NCBI GenBank assembly: GCA_963761005.1
Contig: CAVXFK010000025.1
Location: 110,496-174,495 of the forward strand
From: DASWJZ01 sp963761005
Lineage (GTDB): Bacteria; Pseudomonadota; Alphaproteobacteria; Rhizobiales; Afifellaceae
Reading direction: 5' to 3'
DNA length: 64,000 nucleotides
Shown: positions 26,476 to 34,653 of the stretch, one piece after another
Layout: each line of letters opens with the position of its first letter
How positions within the stretch are numbered: position 1 is the first letter of the stretch
Position numbers and translations under genes: made by a program
Notes under the pieces: generated by a model
The model's input: the letters and a program-made list of their open reading frames with translations, nothing else
Told to the model about the DNA's origin: nothing
The model's database searches: none

Positions 26476-26673
26476 ATGGATCAGAACACGACAGCCCTTG
26501 AACGCGCCTTCCAATTGGCGAGGTCGGGCAAATGCGTCTCCGTGAATGATATCCGGGTAACGCTGGCGGCGGAGGGCTATCCGCGGGACCAATTGACCGG
26601 TCCGTCTCTCACCAAACAGCTCAAGGAACTAATTCGGTCCTCACAAGAATTACGCCGTGCCCCGGTGCGCTGA
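26476..26673 (+). CDS. Small conserved hypothetical protein (65 residues)
   Basis: MDQNTTALERAFQLARSGKC begins an all-helical small protein, with VNDIRVTLAAEGY and LTKQLKELIR further on. The pattern (A-F-x-L-A-R-S-G, then I-R-x-x-L-x-x-E-G-Y, then L-x-x-L-I-R) is one I have seen in many short alphaproteobacterial proteins without known function. The frame is open further upstream, but only this ATG begins family-like sequence. Confidence 0.6.
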   Translation: MDQNTTALERAFQLARSGKCVSVNDIRVTLAAEGYPRDQLTGPSLTKQLKELIRSSQELRRAPVR

Positions 26674-26815
26674 AGACGAGAAGCGCCGCCCGTCGACGTG
26701 ATCGCCCCACTCGCGTTTTTCCCGCCGTAAACGGCGACCGGTGACCGTGGCGCGAACAATCAAATTGCGGACGGCCGGCGTTTGCCTTCAGCCGCCGCAA
26801 ATAGGGGCGTGCTTG

Positions 26816-27151
26816 CTACTTGGGACGAAGAATGCCGAAAACGAAACCGACGCCCAGCGCCGCGATGATTGCGCTCAGCGGATAGCGCTTGATCTCGCTC
26901 TCGAGGCTCGACACCCCGGCGTGAGCCGAGTCTCGTGCTGCCTCGGCGGCGTCGTGGCCGAGATGACCGGCTTCCTCCCAAAGCTCCTCGCCGAAACCCA
27001 AAGTATTCTCCCCGGCGTGCCTTACCGTCTTGCCTATCGCCGCCTGAGCCTTCGTTGCTTCGTTGGCGAGCTTGCGTACTGTCTTCGTTAGCGCCGCCAT
27101 ATCAGCACGGAGCGCTTCGACGTCATTCTGGAAGTTTCTTTCGTCCGACAT
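26816..27151 (-). CDS. DUF883 (ElaB/YqjD-like) membrane protein
   Basis: 111 residues. A long amphipathic helix rich in Ala, Glu and Lys (DVEALRADMAALTKTVRKLA) leads to one C-terminal membrane helix (YPLSAIIAALGVGFVFGIL). This is the ElaB/YqjD/DUF883 architecture; E. coli YqjD tethers stalled ribosomes to the inner membrane in stationary phase. The gene is intact. A GGAAC-N17-CGAT sequence upstream is too far from consensus to call a promoter. Confidence 0.85.
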   Translation of the reverse strand: MSDERNFQNDVEALRADMAALTKTVRKLANEATKAQAAIGKTVRHAGENTLGFGEELWEEAGHLGHDAAEAARDSAHAGVSSLESEIKRYPLSAIIAALGVGFVFGILRPK

Positions 27152-27194
27152 CGTGTGCTCCTGAACCCCATCGTCTCAAGACGATCGGCGGTTC

Positions 27195-27619
27195 CTATCG
27201 CTTCGGGGTCGCCGGCTCTGAAATTTCCGACAGAGCTTCCTGAGCTGCCTCTCCGTCGCCGCGTGTCGCAAGATCGCCGAGAGAAACTATTCCGCAGAGG
27301 CGCTTCTTACGTGTCAGGACAGCGAGACGACGCACCTGGTTCTTCGCTATGTTTGCCGCCACATCCCCTACTTCTTCGTCCTCGAAGCAATAGAGAATGC
27401 GCTCGCTCATCACCTCGCGCACAGGTGTACTGAAGTCTTTGCCGGCGGCCATCCCACGAATGACAATGTCTCGGTCTGTTATGTAGCCGACGAGACGGTC
27501 ACCGGAAGAGACGGGCAAAGAACCAATCCCCTCGTCGCGCATCCGACGCGCCGCACCCTGAAAGCTGTCTTCCGGATGCAGTAGTCGTACATTACTCGTC
27601 ATGATCTCACGGACAGCAT
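27195..27619 (-). pseudogene. CBS-domain protein, probably frameshifted at the second codon
   Basis: Two CBS motifs are present: first GIGSLPVSSGDRLVGYITDR then VRRLAVLTRKKRLCGIVSL. The in-frame ATG at 27602 would drop the usual VREIMT start. An ATG at 27619 with a better ribosome site (GGGGG, 4 nt upstream) is followed by MLVREIMTSNV if one base is restored after the second codon. So the native start is probably 27619 and either a deletion or an error lies next to it; translation from 27602 could still make a nearly complete protein. Such short CBS proteins sense adenine nucleotides and often accompany stress genes. Confidence 0.75.
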
Positions 27620-27855
27620 GGTGCCCCCTATGTTGAGCTAAAGGCGGCCGCCCCGGTCGAAGCTGGGGCTGGAGCGCCGACTATCTAACGGTTGGTTTAG
27701 GCTTCAGTTCCACGAGCGCCACCGCGTGCGTTTCGCCGTCGGTTCGTGGCACGCAGAAAAAACTGAGGCGGTGGATCACACCCGGGGGTCCTGAAGATGA
27801 TGAATCGCAGCGAGAGATCAGCCGTGTCTTGCCAACTCTGTTAGGACCGCCAGCT

Positions 27856-27969
27856 TCAGCCGCCCACGACCCGTAGCCGCCACGCAGCGACAACAAGGGC
27901 CGCGACCGCGAGGACCGCTACCCCGATCCGGGGAGGTGTCCAGTAGCGCCGTTTTAGTTCATTGGCCAT
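27856..27969 (-). CDS. Small membrane peptide, 37 residues
   Basis: MANELKRRYWTPPRIGVAVL begins a basic cytoplasmic tail followed by a single helix (VAVLAVAALVVAAWRLRVV). A strong ribosome site (TTGGAGGC) lies 10 nt upstream. It is similar in design to the other tiny membrane peptides of this region. No family name can be given. The stretch 27620-27855 to its left holds no other gene that I can support. Confidence 0.5.
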   Translation of the reverse strand: MANELKRRYWTPPRIGVAVLAVAALVVAAWRLRVVGG

Positions 27970-28176
27970 TGATTGCTGCGCCTCCAATGTGTGAGGGAAT
28001 GAGCGCGCTGCCTATTCTGTCAGCGCGCCTTGCTGCATTCGAACAGGACGTTCGGGCGCAGGCGCTTCGACCGGCGCTAGATCCGACCTTTTGGTGGCGC
28101 ATCTTCGAGGGAGCGCGACGCGCGCTCTAAACATCGACGTGCGGCAAACCATCTACCGCCATGAGGCCGCGGGCGT

Positions 28177-28201
28177 GGAACCAAATGGCCGGCTAAGCGT
28201 T
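28177..28201 (+). promoter_or_regulatory. EcfG-type general stress promoter
   Basis: GGAAC at 28177-28181, 16 nt, CGTT at 28198-28201: a full match to the EcfG consensus. It lies 65 bp before the small membrane peptide at 28267. Confidence 0.6.
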
Positions 28202-28266
28202 CCCGAAAAAGCTAGAAATCCAACCTGCACAAACACGCAGCACTCCGATCACGAGGAAACACCGAC

Positions 28267-28354
28267 ATGAGCACCACCACTCTTCTCATCATCGGTACTT
28301 GCGATTCTTCTGCTTAGCGGCGGCGGCTGGTATGGCCGTGGACGCTGGTACTAA
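28267..28354 (+). pseudogene. Tiny membrane peptide with GGGxWYGRGRWY tail, frameshifted
   Basis: The ATG begins MSTTTLLIIGTCDSSA and stops. In another frame the sequence continues LAILLLSGGGWYGRGRWY and ends at TAA. Together they resemble short stress peptides common in Hyphomicrobiales (MSTTT, hydrophobic helix, GGG, WYGRGRWY). One indel between 28290 and 28300 would unite them to about 28 residues. An EcfG-type promoter lies upstream. Confidence 0.55.
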
Positions 28355-28532
28355 ACTCACACGGCACAATCCAAGTTACTACGGGCGATCCCGCCGGGCA
28401 CTTGCACAATTCTCGATCGTCCCAAATAAAACTACGCGAGAGTATTTCAAATGACCGGTCGCAGATCCGAAACGTTCGCGACAGCTCTCCACGGAGAACC
28501 ATGATGTTCGGATTTCAAGGCGGTAGGCCTTT

Positions 28533-28664
28533 CTGACCCACTTCGATCTCTCGATGATCAAGAACGAGGATCAACTCGGCACCATGGTCAAGGAACGCTC
28601 GGGAATTTCTGAAGCACGGGCCAAGAACGACGTCCACGCCTGGATGCAGGGAAGGCAGTTCTGA
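28533..28664 (+). pseudogene. CsbD-like stress protein, C-terminal fragment
   Basis: The frame reads LTHFDLSMIKNEDQLGTMVK, then ERSGISEARAKNDVHAW. This follows the C-terminal pattern of CsbD/YjbJ proteins (LTDDDLDxINGxRDQLxGKIQERYGI...A-x-x-DVDxW). The N-terminal half with the NWKQ..GK motif is absent, and no start codon precedes in frame except the internal ATG at 28554. CsbD proteins are small, hydrophilic, general-stress-induced. Regions 28355-28532 and 28665-28901 show nothing else. Confidence 0.55.
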
Positions 28665-28901
28665 CTCTTCGGTGAAGTCGAGAGCAAGATGCGCAAAAGC
28701 GAGAGTACGGCCGCTCGTGAGAGCTACGATCGCGCGGGCGTGATCTACCAGGACCTCGGCATGCGGTATTGGCTTGAAGGGATTTGGGCGAACGGATGAA
28801 CCGACGCCACTCGTCCGCGAGAGCTGCAAAACAACAAGGTCCGTGGCGTTGTCACATTAACTCCGGTGGCTCTCGATTGCCTTGCCCGGTAGCGCGGCCG
28901 G

Positions 28902-29003
28902 ATGAAACCGATTTCGTATAAGCGCCACCGCTTCCCACCAGAAATCATCCGCTATGCGATCTGGCTCTACGCCCGGTTCACACTCTCGTTTCGCGATCTT
29001 CTG
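28902..29003 (+). mobile_element. IS6-family transposase N-terminal fragment
   Basis: MKPISYKRHRFPPEIIRYAI, then WLYARFTLSFRDL, is the conserved start of IS6-family (IS26/IS6100-like) transposases. Homology ends at FRDL, where the expected VEDLLAERG is replaced by sequence of the IS1182-like fragment on the opposite strand. The catalytic DDE part is missing, so it is inactive. Confidence 0.8.
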
Positions 29004-29632
29004 AGGCCTCAGCGGAATGCTGCTTGTTGGCATCGGCTTTGATCAGGCTAGCGTCGACAGCGAAGCCCTCGCCGCCGACAAGGCCTTCATCCATGCAGCG
29101 CCGGACGACCATCTAGAACACCTTGCGCAGCAGGTCGCTGTCGCGGAAGCGGCCATGCCGGTTCTTGGAGAAGGTCGAATGGTCCGGCACGTCGCCGTCG
29201 AGGCCAAGTCGGCAGAACCAGCGATAGGCGAGGTTCAGATGCACCTCCTCGCAGAGCCGACGCTCGGAGCGGATGCCGAAGCAGTAGCCGACAATCAGCA
29301 TCCGGATCATCAGCTCGGGGTCGACCGACGGACGCCCCATGGAACTGTAGAACGGCGCCAGCTCCGGCCGCACCGCTGATAGATCGACGAAGCGGTCGAT
29401 CGACCTCAGGAGATGATCTCCCGGCACGTGCGCATCAAGCGAGAACTCGTAGAACAGCGCACCCTGTTCGACTTGCCGCGGTCCCATCATCGACTCAGCT
29501 CCTGCTCCTCCGCAGGACTGAATCAGCGAATTTCCGCCGCCTCAACCGCCGACTTTTTCAACACAATCGGTCAAAAGCGGACACCCAACGAGCCGCGCGA
29601 CATGCCCGAAATGCGCGGATATTGTTGAAAAA
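29003..29632 (-). mobile_element. Truncated IS1182-like/IS5-like transposase with in-frame stop
   Basis: From 29490 the minus strand reads a DUF772-type N-terminal transposase domain: MGRPSVDPELMIRMLIVGYC, then CFGIRSERRLCEEVHLNLAY and FSKNRHGRFRDSDLLRKVF. A TAG at 29113-29115 replaces a sense codon (KVF-stop-MVVRRCMDEGL), after which the same frame continues to FAVDASLIKADANKQHS before meeting the IS6 fragment at about 29003. The other end, with GTTGAAAAACTC near 29620-29632, probably is the element's terminus inside the PLP-enzyme gene. The catalytic C-terminal half is gone. Confidence 0.75.
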
Positions 29633-30825
29633 CTCCCTCGGAGAGCCGCCGGTATTCTTGACCTCCACGTTCGTGTTCAAGAGCGCCGAGGACGGCAAGG
29701 ATTTCTTCGATTACGTCTCCGGACGGCGGGAACCTCCAGCCGGCGAAGCGGCGGGTCTGGTCTACAGCCGCTTCAACCATCCCAATTCCGAGATCGTCGA
29801 GGATCGCCTGAAAGTCTTCGAGGACGCAGAGGCGGCACTGCTGTTCTCCTCGGGCATGGCAGCGATCGCCACCACCATCCTTGCCTATGCGCGTCCCGGC
29901 GACGTCATCTTGCACTCGCAACCGCTCTATGGGGGGACGGAGACCCTTGTGACGAAGACATTGACGGCGATGGACATCAAGGCTGTCGGCTTCGCCGACG
30001 GGGTGAATGAGGCGACCGTTCGCAAGGCGGTTGAGGAGGCCCGCGCGCTCGGGCGGGTCTCAATCATCATGATCGAAACCCCCTCGAACCCGCTCAACAC
30101 GCTGGTCGATATCGCGCTGATGCGGAGGCTCGCCGACGAGATAGGCGCGGCGCAGGGAAGCACGCCGGTGGTGGTGTGCGACAACACGCTTCTGGGTCCA
30201 CTCTTCCAGAAGCCCCTCGTCCACGGCGCAGATGTCTCCGTCTACTCGCTAACCAAATACGTTGGAGGACATTCGGACCTGATTGCTGGTGCGGCGCTCG
30301 GATCGAAAGCGGCGATGAAGCCGATACGCACGTTGCGCTCGGCGATTGGCACGCAGCTCGATGCATTCCCCTGCTGGATGATCGCGCGATCGCTGGAGAC
30401 GTTGAGCCTGCGTATGAATGCGGGAACCCGGAACGGACAGATCGTGGCGGACTTCCTGAAGTCCCACCCGGCCGTTTCGCGCGTCGATCATCTCAGCTTC
30501 CTTGCGGAGGGCTCGCCGGAGCGGAGGGTCTACGAAGCGCAGTGCGACGCTCCAGGTTCGACGCTCGCCTTTCATATCGTTGGCGGGGAGGCCGAGGCGT
30601 TTCGTGTGCTGAACGCACTGAAGATCATCAAGCTCGCCGTCTCGCTCGGTGGGACCGAATCGCTCGTGTGCCACCCCGCCTCGACCACGCATTCCGGGGT
30701 ACCGAAGGCGGTGCGCGATCACATCGGGGTCACAGATTCCACGATCCGCCTCTCGGTTGGAATCGAGCATCCTGACGATCTCGTTGCGGATTCTCGCTCA
30801 GGCGCTGGTGACGATCGACGGGTGA
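29622..30825 (+). pseudogene. Cys/Met-metabolism PLP-dependent enzyme (methionine gamma-lyase/cystathionine synthase-like), 5' truncated and 3' frameshifted
   Basis: Family sequence begins at PPVFLTSTFVFKSAEDGKDF and includes YSRFNHPNSEIVEDRL, the PLP lysine region VSVYSLTKYVGGHSD (Lys about 206) and SLGGTESLVCHPASTTHS. The normal first ~15-20 residues are replaced by IS terminus sequence (MLKNSLGE). At the other end GIEHPDDLVAD should be followed by LAQALVTIDG-stop at 30825; one extra T near 30791 shifts the frame so that translation runs on to 30956 with unrelated residues. The catalytic core is complete, so residual function cannot be excluded. Confidence 0.8.
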
Positions 30826-30881
30826 TCCAACTTCGCCGTCTCCTGGCGGAGCTGGGGATCCACTTGAAGCGCTTTGCGGGG

Positions 30882-30953
30882 CTGGCTCGAATGAAGAGGA
30901 AGCGTGCGAGCGAGGCCGCCACGCGCATTGTGGAACAACAGGCTCGCCCGGAC
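30882..30953 (+). repeat. Decayed repeat, copy 1
   Basis: This stretch (GGCTCGAATGAAGAGGAAGC at its start, GGCTCGCCCGGA at its end) recurs at 33234-33302 with substitutions. In one frame both encode LARMK-R/K-KRA and end RIVE-x-x-ARPD-stop, so they may be the tail of one unknown mobile-element gene. Copy 1 follows the PLP gene and directly precedes recombinase debris. Confidence 0.5.
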
Positions 30954-30956
30954 TGA

Positions 30957-31150
30957 CGGGATCTGTTGAACACGGCCCAGCGAGGGGCCGGATTTCGATC
31001 GCTTCGCGACTCCTGGGCGGACACGACAACGCCTCACGGGCGGCTCTTGCTGACGGTACTTGCTGGCCTAGCCGAGTTCGAGCTTGAGCTGATCCGGACA
31101 AGGACGGGCGAGGGAACGCGAGCGCGCTCAGAGATCGCGAGGTCCGTATG
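30957..31150 (+). mobile_element. Serine recombinase (resolvase) catalytic-domain fragment
   Basis: The frame reads DLLNTAQRGAGFRSLRDSWA, DTTTPHGRLLLTVLAGLAEF and ELELIRTRTGEG, the conserved end of a resolvase/invertase catalytic domain. The first half with the catalytic Ser and the DNA-binding domain are missing. Compared with typical resolvases about five residues are lost between LLNT and QRGAG. It is not functional. Confidence 0.75.
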
Positions 31151-31165
31151 GGACGAAACCGTTGA

Positions 31166-32083
31166 TCAACCTCGCGCTCGTTGTGCGGCCAGCCGTTCGC
31201 GGTACCAGGCATATAGGCCTGCTGCCACGATGATTGCGGCCCCGACGCTCGCTCTCAGGCCTGGAAGCTGATCAAACAGGAGCCAGCCGTAGAACGTGGC
31301 CCAGACCAGAAGGGTGTAGTTGTAGGGCGCCAGCAATGATGCGCTCGCATTCCGAAATGCCAGAATGATGAGTGCGTGCGCGACGCCGCCGAGCAGGCCC
31401 ATGGCGAGCATGAGACCCCAGGCCGTCATTGACGGCATGCGCCAGAAGAACGGCACTACAAGGCTGAGCAGCACCGTACCGATGAGCGCCGTGTAAAACA
31501 GGGTTGACCAGGGATCGTCGCCGCGAACGTGCCGCGTCAACATCAAGCCGATTGCCCAGAACACAGCCGCAGCAGCAGCGAACAAAGCCCCGGCGTCGAA
31601 CACGTTGCCCTTCGGCCAGACCAGCACCAGCATGCCAGCGAATCCGACGATCACGGCCACCCAGCGGTGAGGTCCGACATGCTCGCCGAGGAAGCGCGCG
31701 CTCAATGCGACGACCATCAGGGGGGCGATGAACGACACAGCGATGGCGTCGGCGAGCGGCATCAAGCTGAACGCAAGGATGATGCAGACGGCCGAGATTG
31801 CGAGCGAGGCCGAGCGCAGAATCTGCGCCTTTGGATTGATGGTGCGGGCCATGCGTCTGACCCGCGCGTGCCCGGCGAGCAACACAAGCGGAACGAGGTG
31901 GAAGGTATAACGCGCCCAAGCCACCTGGATGCCGGAATAGTCGATCGCCAGGATTTTTGAGATCGCGTCCATGGCGTTCAGGACCGCCATGCCGAGGACC
32001 ATGAGGACAACACCGAGAAGCAGATTGTCGCCGCCGCCTTTGTCGTCTCCTTCCGGCCTGCTCATGAAGGTCAAGCTTTCCAA
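31166..32083 (-). CDS. EamA/DMT-superfamily transporter
   Basis: 305 residues with ten hydrophobic helices in two EamA repeats (first VLMVLGMAVLNAMDAISKIL, second starting near FAAAAAVFWAIGLMLTRHV). Met7 (32065) is an alternative start. Drug/metabolite transporters of this type move amino acids or small metabolites across the inner membrane; the substrate is unknown. It is one of the few full-length genes in the degraded region; recombinase debris touches its 3' end. Confidence 0.87.
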   Translation of the reverse strand: MESLTFMSRPEGDDKGGGDNLLLGVVLMVLGMAVLNAMDAISKILAIDYSGIQVAWARYTFHLVPLVLLAGHARVRRMARTINPKAQILRSASLAISAVCIILAFSLMPLADAIAVSFIAPLMVVALSARFLGEHVGPHRWVAVIVGFAGMLVLVWPKGNVFDAGALFAAAAAVFWAIGLMLTRHVRGDDPWSTLFYTALIGTVLLSLVVPFFWRMPSMTAWGLMLAMGLLGGVAHALIILAFRNASASLLAPYNYTLLVWATFYGWLLFDQLPGLRASVGAAIIVAAGLYAWYRERLAAQRARG

Positions 32084-32278
32084 TGCCGGCGATGGCCTAG
32101 CTATGCCATCGCGGCGTCTTCAGCGCCCGCACATCGGCGGGAGAACTTCTGCCACGCCGGAATGCCTCGACGATGGGACAACCCGCTGCACGCGGCTCTG
32201 TGTGAGCGTCGATCTCTTTCCAGGCCAGTACGCGCGGATCGCCTCAACTCGGTTGGCCCATTGCGCTGCTTGTCGGCT

Positions 32279-32786
32279 CTACGCCTCGCCCATGAAATCG
32301 GCCTTGCCGATCTCCAACCCGTTGTTGCGAAGGATGTCGTAGGCAGTCGTGAGGTGAAAATAGAAATTCGGCATGGAGAAATGCAGGAGATAATCGCCGC
32401 CCTTTTGGGTCATCTTGCGATCGCCGACGGGAAAAGTGATTTCGCGATCTTCAGTTCCATCGATCTTCTTGGCATCCACACCCTTCAGGAACTCAAGGGT
32501 ATTGGCGATCAACGCCTTTAGGTCGTCGAATGAACCTGCCTTGTCCTCGACGCTAGCCGGCTCCGCCCCGGAGAGGCGCGCCGCTCCACGGATGGCGTGG
32601 CTGCATGCAATCTGGACCTGACGCGCCAGTGGCAGCATGTCCGGGTAGAGGCGGGCTTGAATCGAGTACCGCGGGGTCGATCTTGCGCTTTGAAGCGTAG
32701 GCGGCGGCTTTGTCGAGAATTGCCGACAAGGCTTCGAGCCGGCGCATGTAGACGGGGACAGAAGCTTGATAGAGCGAGAAGGGCAT
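32279..32786 (-). pseudogene. DUF1993-family protein, frameshifted
   Basis: The start at 32786 gives MPFSLYQASVPVYMRRLEAL, then SAILDKAAAYASKRK and IDPAVLDS. Near 32660 coding moves to another frame: RLYPDMLPLARQVQIACSHA, continuing to DYLLHFSMPNFYFHLTTAYD, then ILRNNGLEIGKADFMGEA. One base change restores about 168 residues, the usual length of DUF1993 (a DinB-like helical family). Function unknown. Confidence 0.8.
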
Positions 32787-32893
32787 TGGTGTCTTTCCTG
32801 AACAGGATTTCTTGCACTGAAGATCCGGCGATACCGACCTTGGGATTTCATACACTCGGTCGGCCTTCGCGCGCCACCGACCAACTGATCATT

Positions 32894-33142
32894 CTAGTCG
32901 ATTGTCGGAGGCAAGGCTGGCGGTAAGTCCCGCATCGTGCGAACCATGCTCTCTGCTCTCTTGGCGACGGCCCGCGCAGCCTTCATCATCGCCAAATGCG
33001 GGTTAGAACGAAGGCCATGCTTCCATTGGCCGTTGCGCGGTCCCGTCGGAGCGCCGCTGCCCTCAGCGCCACCATGCATCCGGCACCGACCCTTAGCTGT
33101 TGCTGGTGATCGGCACGGGTTCCCGCTCCTGGTCCGCGCGCC
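32894..33142 (-). pseudogene. HGGxxGAP-motif small protein, decayed paralogue
   Basis: The frame reads ARTRSGNPCRSPATAKGRC then RMHGGAEGSGAPTGPRNGQW and KHGLRS. This matches the intact gene at 57969-58205 (GAKTRRGTPC, KRRCRMHGGAKGSGAP, HYKHGFWS). The start is lost: at the expected upstream Cys codon a TGA stands (33143-33145), and IS3 debris begins next to it. An internal ATG at about 33079 remains. The family occurs in phage-like islands of alphaproteobacteria; function unknown. Confidence 0.7.
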
Positions 33143-33149
33143 TCACCGC

Positions 33150-33236
33150 GGCCTGCCTCTGATGATCGTCTCAGACAACGGTACCGCGCTGACGTCACAT
33201 GCAATCCTACGATGGCAGGAGGAGTGCGGCATCGCT
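33150..33236 (+). mobile_element. IS3-family transposase (integrase core) fragment
   Basis: LPLMIVSDNGTALTSHAILR, then WQEECGIA, matches the second catalytic Asp region of IS3-type OrfB transposases (MIVSDNGTELTS.AIL.W..E..). Only about 28 codons remain. It abuts the HGG remnant on one side and repeat copy 2 on the other. Confidence 0.75.
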
Positions 33237-33302
33237 GGCTCGAATGAAGAAGAAGCGTGCTCCGGGCCGCGCGCGTATTGTCGAACGACACGCTCGCCCG
33301 GA
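33234..33302 (+). repeat. Decayed repeat, copy 2
   Basis: Similar to 30882-30953: GGCTCGAATGAAGAAGAAGC at the start, CGCTCGCCCGGA at the end, same orientation, with a few deleted bases in between. It follows the IS3 fragment directly. Confidence 0.5.
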
Positions 33303-33343
33303 TTGAAGTCAAAATCGTTGCTTCTGAGCGCCGCAATGGAAGT

Positions 33344-33547
33344 TCAGTCGGATCTGGGCTGCTTCTCGCCGCTCTGTTCCAAGACAACAGGTCCCACGAT
33401 CGCCTGACCGCCCTCGTGAACATGAACATGCTCGACGCGCACCAATTGAGAGCCACCATTTCGCAAGCGCCGTAGCGTCTCGACCTGCCTCGCGACTCCA
33501 AGAAGGAGGCCGGCGACTGCAATTCCGATCAGAATGGCGGACCTCAT
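33344..33547 (-). pseudogene. GGQAIVG-motif protein, C-terminal remnant
   Basis: The C-terminal part RQVETLRRLRNGGSQLVRVE, then HVHVHEGGQAIVGPV, is the ending of the phage-island protein also found at 58210-58882 (VGQVTVNDGGQAIVGTV). The ATG at 33547 gives a short hydrophobic start (MRSAILIGIAVAGLLLGV) unlike the family, so I read it as accidental. Together with the HGG remnant just downstream it repeats the gene order of the 58-kb module. Confidence 0.65.
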
Positions 33548-33627
33548 GGCCGCGGTTCTCCTGCCGGTGGGTTCAGTTACAAAGAATGGCAGCTCCGCGC
33601 GGATGGAAAGCAACCCTATCGGTTCAG

Positions 33628-33732
33628 CGTGAAGAGATTGAACCCCTTGCCGTTGCCGGGCTCTGGGAGTTTGCAAGGATCGCGGGTCGGGAGATCCTCT
33701 CGGCGACCATCGTCGAAGGCAAGCCGAACTGC
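33628..33732 (+). pseudogene. SRAP (YedK/HMCES-like) peptidase, internal fragment
   Basis: EIEPLAVAGLWEFARIAGRE, then ILSATIVEGKPN, matches the middle of SOS-response-associated peptidases (EP-x-A-x-AGLWE-x(6)-E-I-x-S-x-TI). The catalytic Cys2 and the C-terminal His part are absent. An N-terminal piece of the same family lies 23 kb away at 56610-56688. SRAP proteins shield abasic sites in single-stranded DNA. Confidence 0.65.
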
Positions 33733-33949
33733 TGCTGCTCACGAGGTCGCCTCCACGGCCCTTTCATCGTCCGCCGGTGGCGCGAGGGCGGCCGGCAGAG
33801 GAAGACCCTCGTGCATGCCGACGAGGTGCTCGCGGTGCTCGCCAACCTCTCGCACTAGAGGGAGCGCCAGCCTTTCTTCCTAGGACATCAATAATCTCCC
33901 GCCCCTTCCATGCATGAATTTTCTTGCTGACGCAGCCCAGGCGGCAGAG

Positions 33950-34080
33950 GTCATCGATTTCATCAAGTGAAACGATGCCGCGGGCATTGAGGTCTTCGGC
34001 GATGACAGCGAGACTGGACACGCGCGACGCTTGGATCGCAGCCACGACGGGGAGGACATCGGCAGCGAAGCGACAGGCTC
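33950..34080 (-). mobile_element. Serine recombinase, linker-region fragment
   Basis: The minus strand reads AADVLPVVAAIQASRVSSLA, then VIAEDLNARGIVSLDEIDDL. The pattern A-D-V-L-P-x-x-x-x-I-Q-A-S-x-V-x-S-L-x-x-I-A-x-x-L-N-A-R-G is typical after the catalytic domain of resolvase-like recombinases. It could come from the same lost element as 30957-31150. Confidence 0.55.
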
Positions 34081-34092
34081 CGCACGAGGCCG

Positions 34093-34650
34093 ATGATAAC
34101 TTTAACGAGCACCTGGGTGGCTCGGCAGGAGCACACCGACATCACGCTCACGTCGGTGACGAACGCCTTGCTCGCCTTTGCCGCGCCGCGCGCCGGCGAA
34201 CGGGTGGTGGATATCGGTTGTGGCTGTGGCGCGCCCACACTGGAGTTTGCGCGCGCCGTCGGTCCCTCCGGCCGCGTGGCGGCGCTGGACATCGCGGGGC
34301 CGATGCTGGCTGAGGGTGAGAGGCGCGCGAGCGCCGCCGGCATCGCCAATGTCGATTGGCGGCAGGCCGATCCCGCCACGGCGGCGCTGGACGAATACGA
34401 TTTGCTGACCTCGGCCTTCGGCGTAACGTTCTTCGGCGATAGGGTGGCGGCCTTCAACAATATGCGCTGCGGCGCCGCTCCGGACGCGCGCATGGCGGCT
34501 TCGGCCGCGGCGGCAGGTGCTGCGCGACTGCAGTCATCGGCACCTCCATCCACGGGTTTTCAGCCAGCGTGCGCCAAACCACTAGCGGTCCCGAACGCTC
34601 CCGGAATGTTCGCCTTCGCCGATCCAGAGCACGTCACCGAGGTTCTCATT
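34093..34650 (+). pseudogene. Class I SAM-dependent methyltransferase, broken
   Basis: The N-terminal half is well preserved: HTDITLTSVTNALLAFAAP, the SAM-binding motif VVDIGCGCGAPTLEFARAVG, LDIAGPMLAEGERR and LLTSAFGVTFFGDRVAAFNN. From about 34460 the frame degrades into Ala-rich sequence, and a later piece PGMFAFADPEHVTEVL matches the family C-terminus. IstB sequence begins on the opposite strand right after. Several hundred bases are missing or scrambled. Confidence 0.7.
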
Positions 34651-34653
34651 GCG

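Noticed and set aside
27165..27235. GGAAC-N17-CGAT upstream of the DUF883 gene as an EcfG promoter
   Set aside because: The -10 element does not match CGTT; the spacing is allowed but the evidence is insufficient.
27681..27896. Minus-strand frame of 71 codons
   Set aside because: No family pattern, start or ribosome site; it conflicts with the better supported 37-residue membrane peptide at 27856-27969.
28515..28829. Minus-strand frame of 104 codons
   Set aside because: It is antisense to the CsbD-like fragment, which has a clear family pattern on the plus strand.
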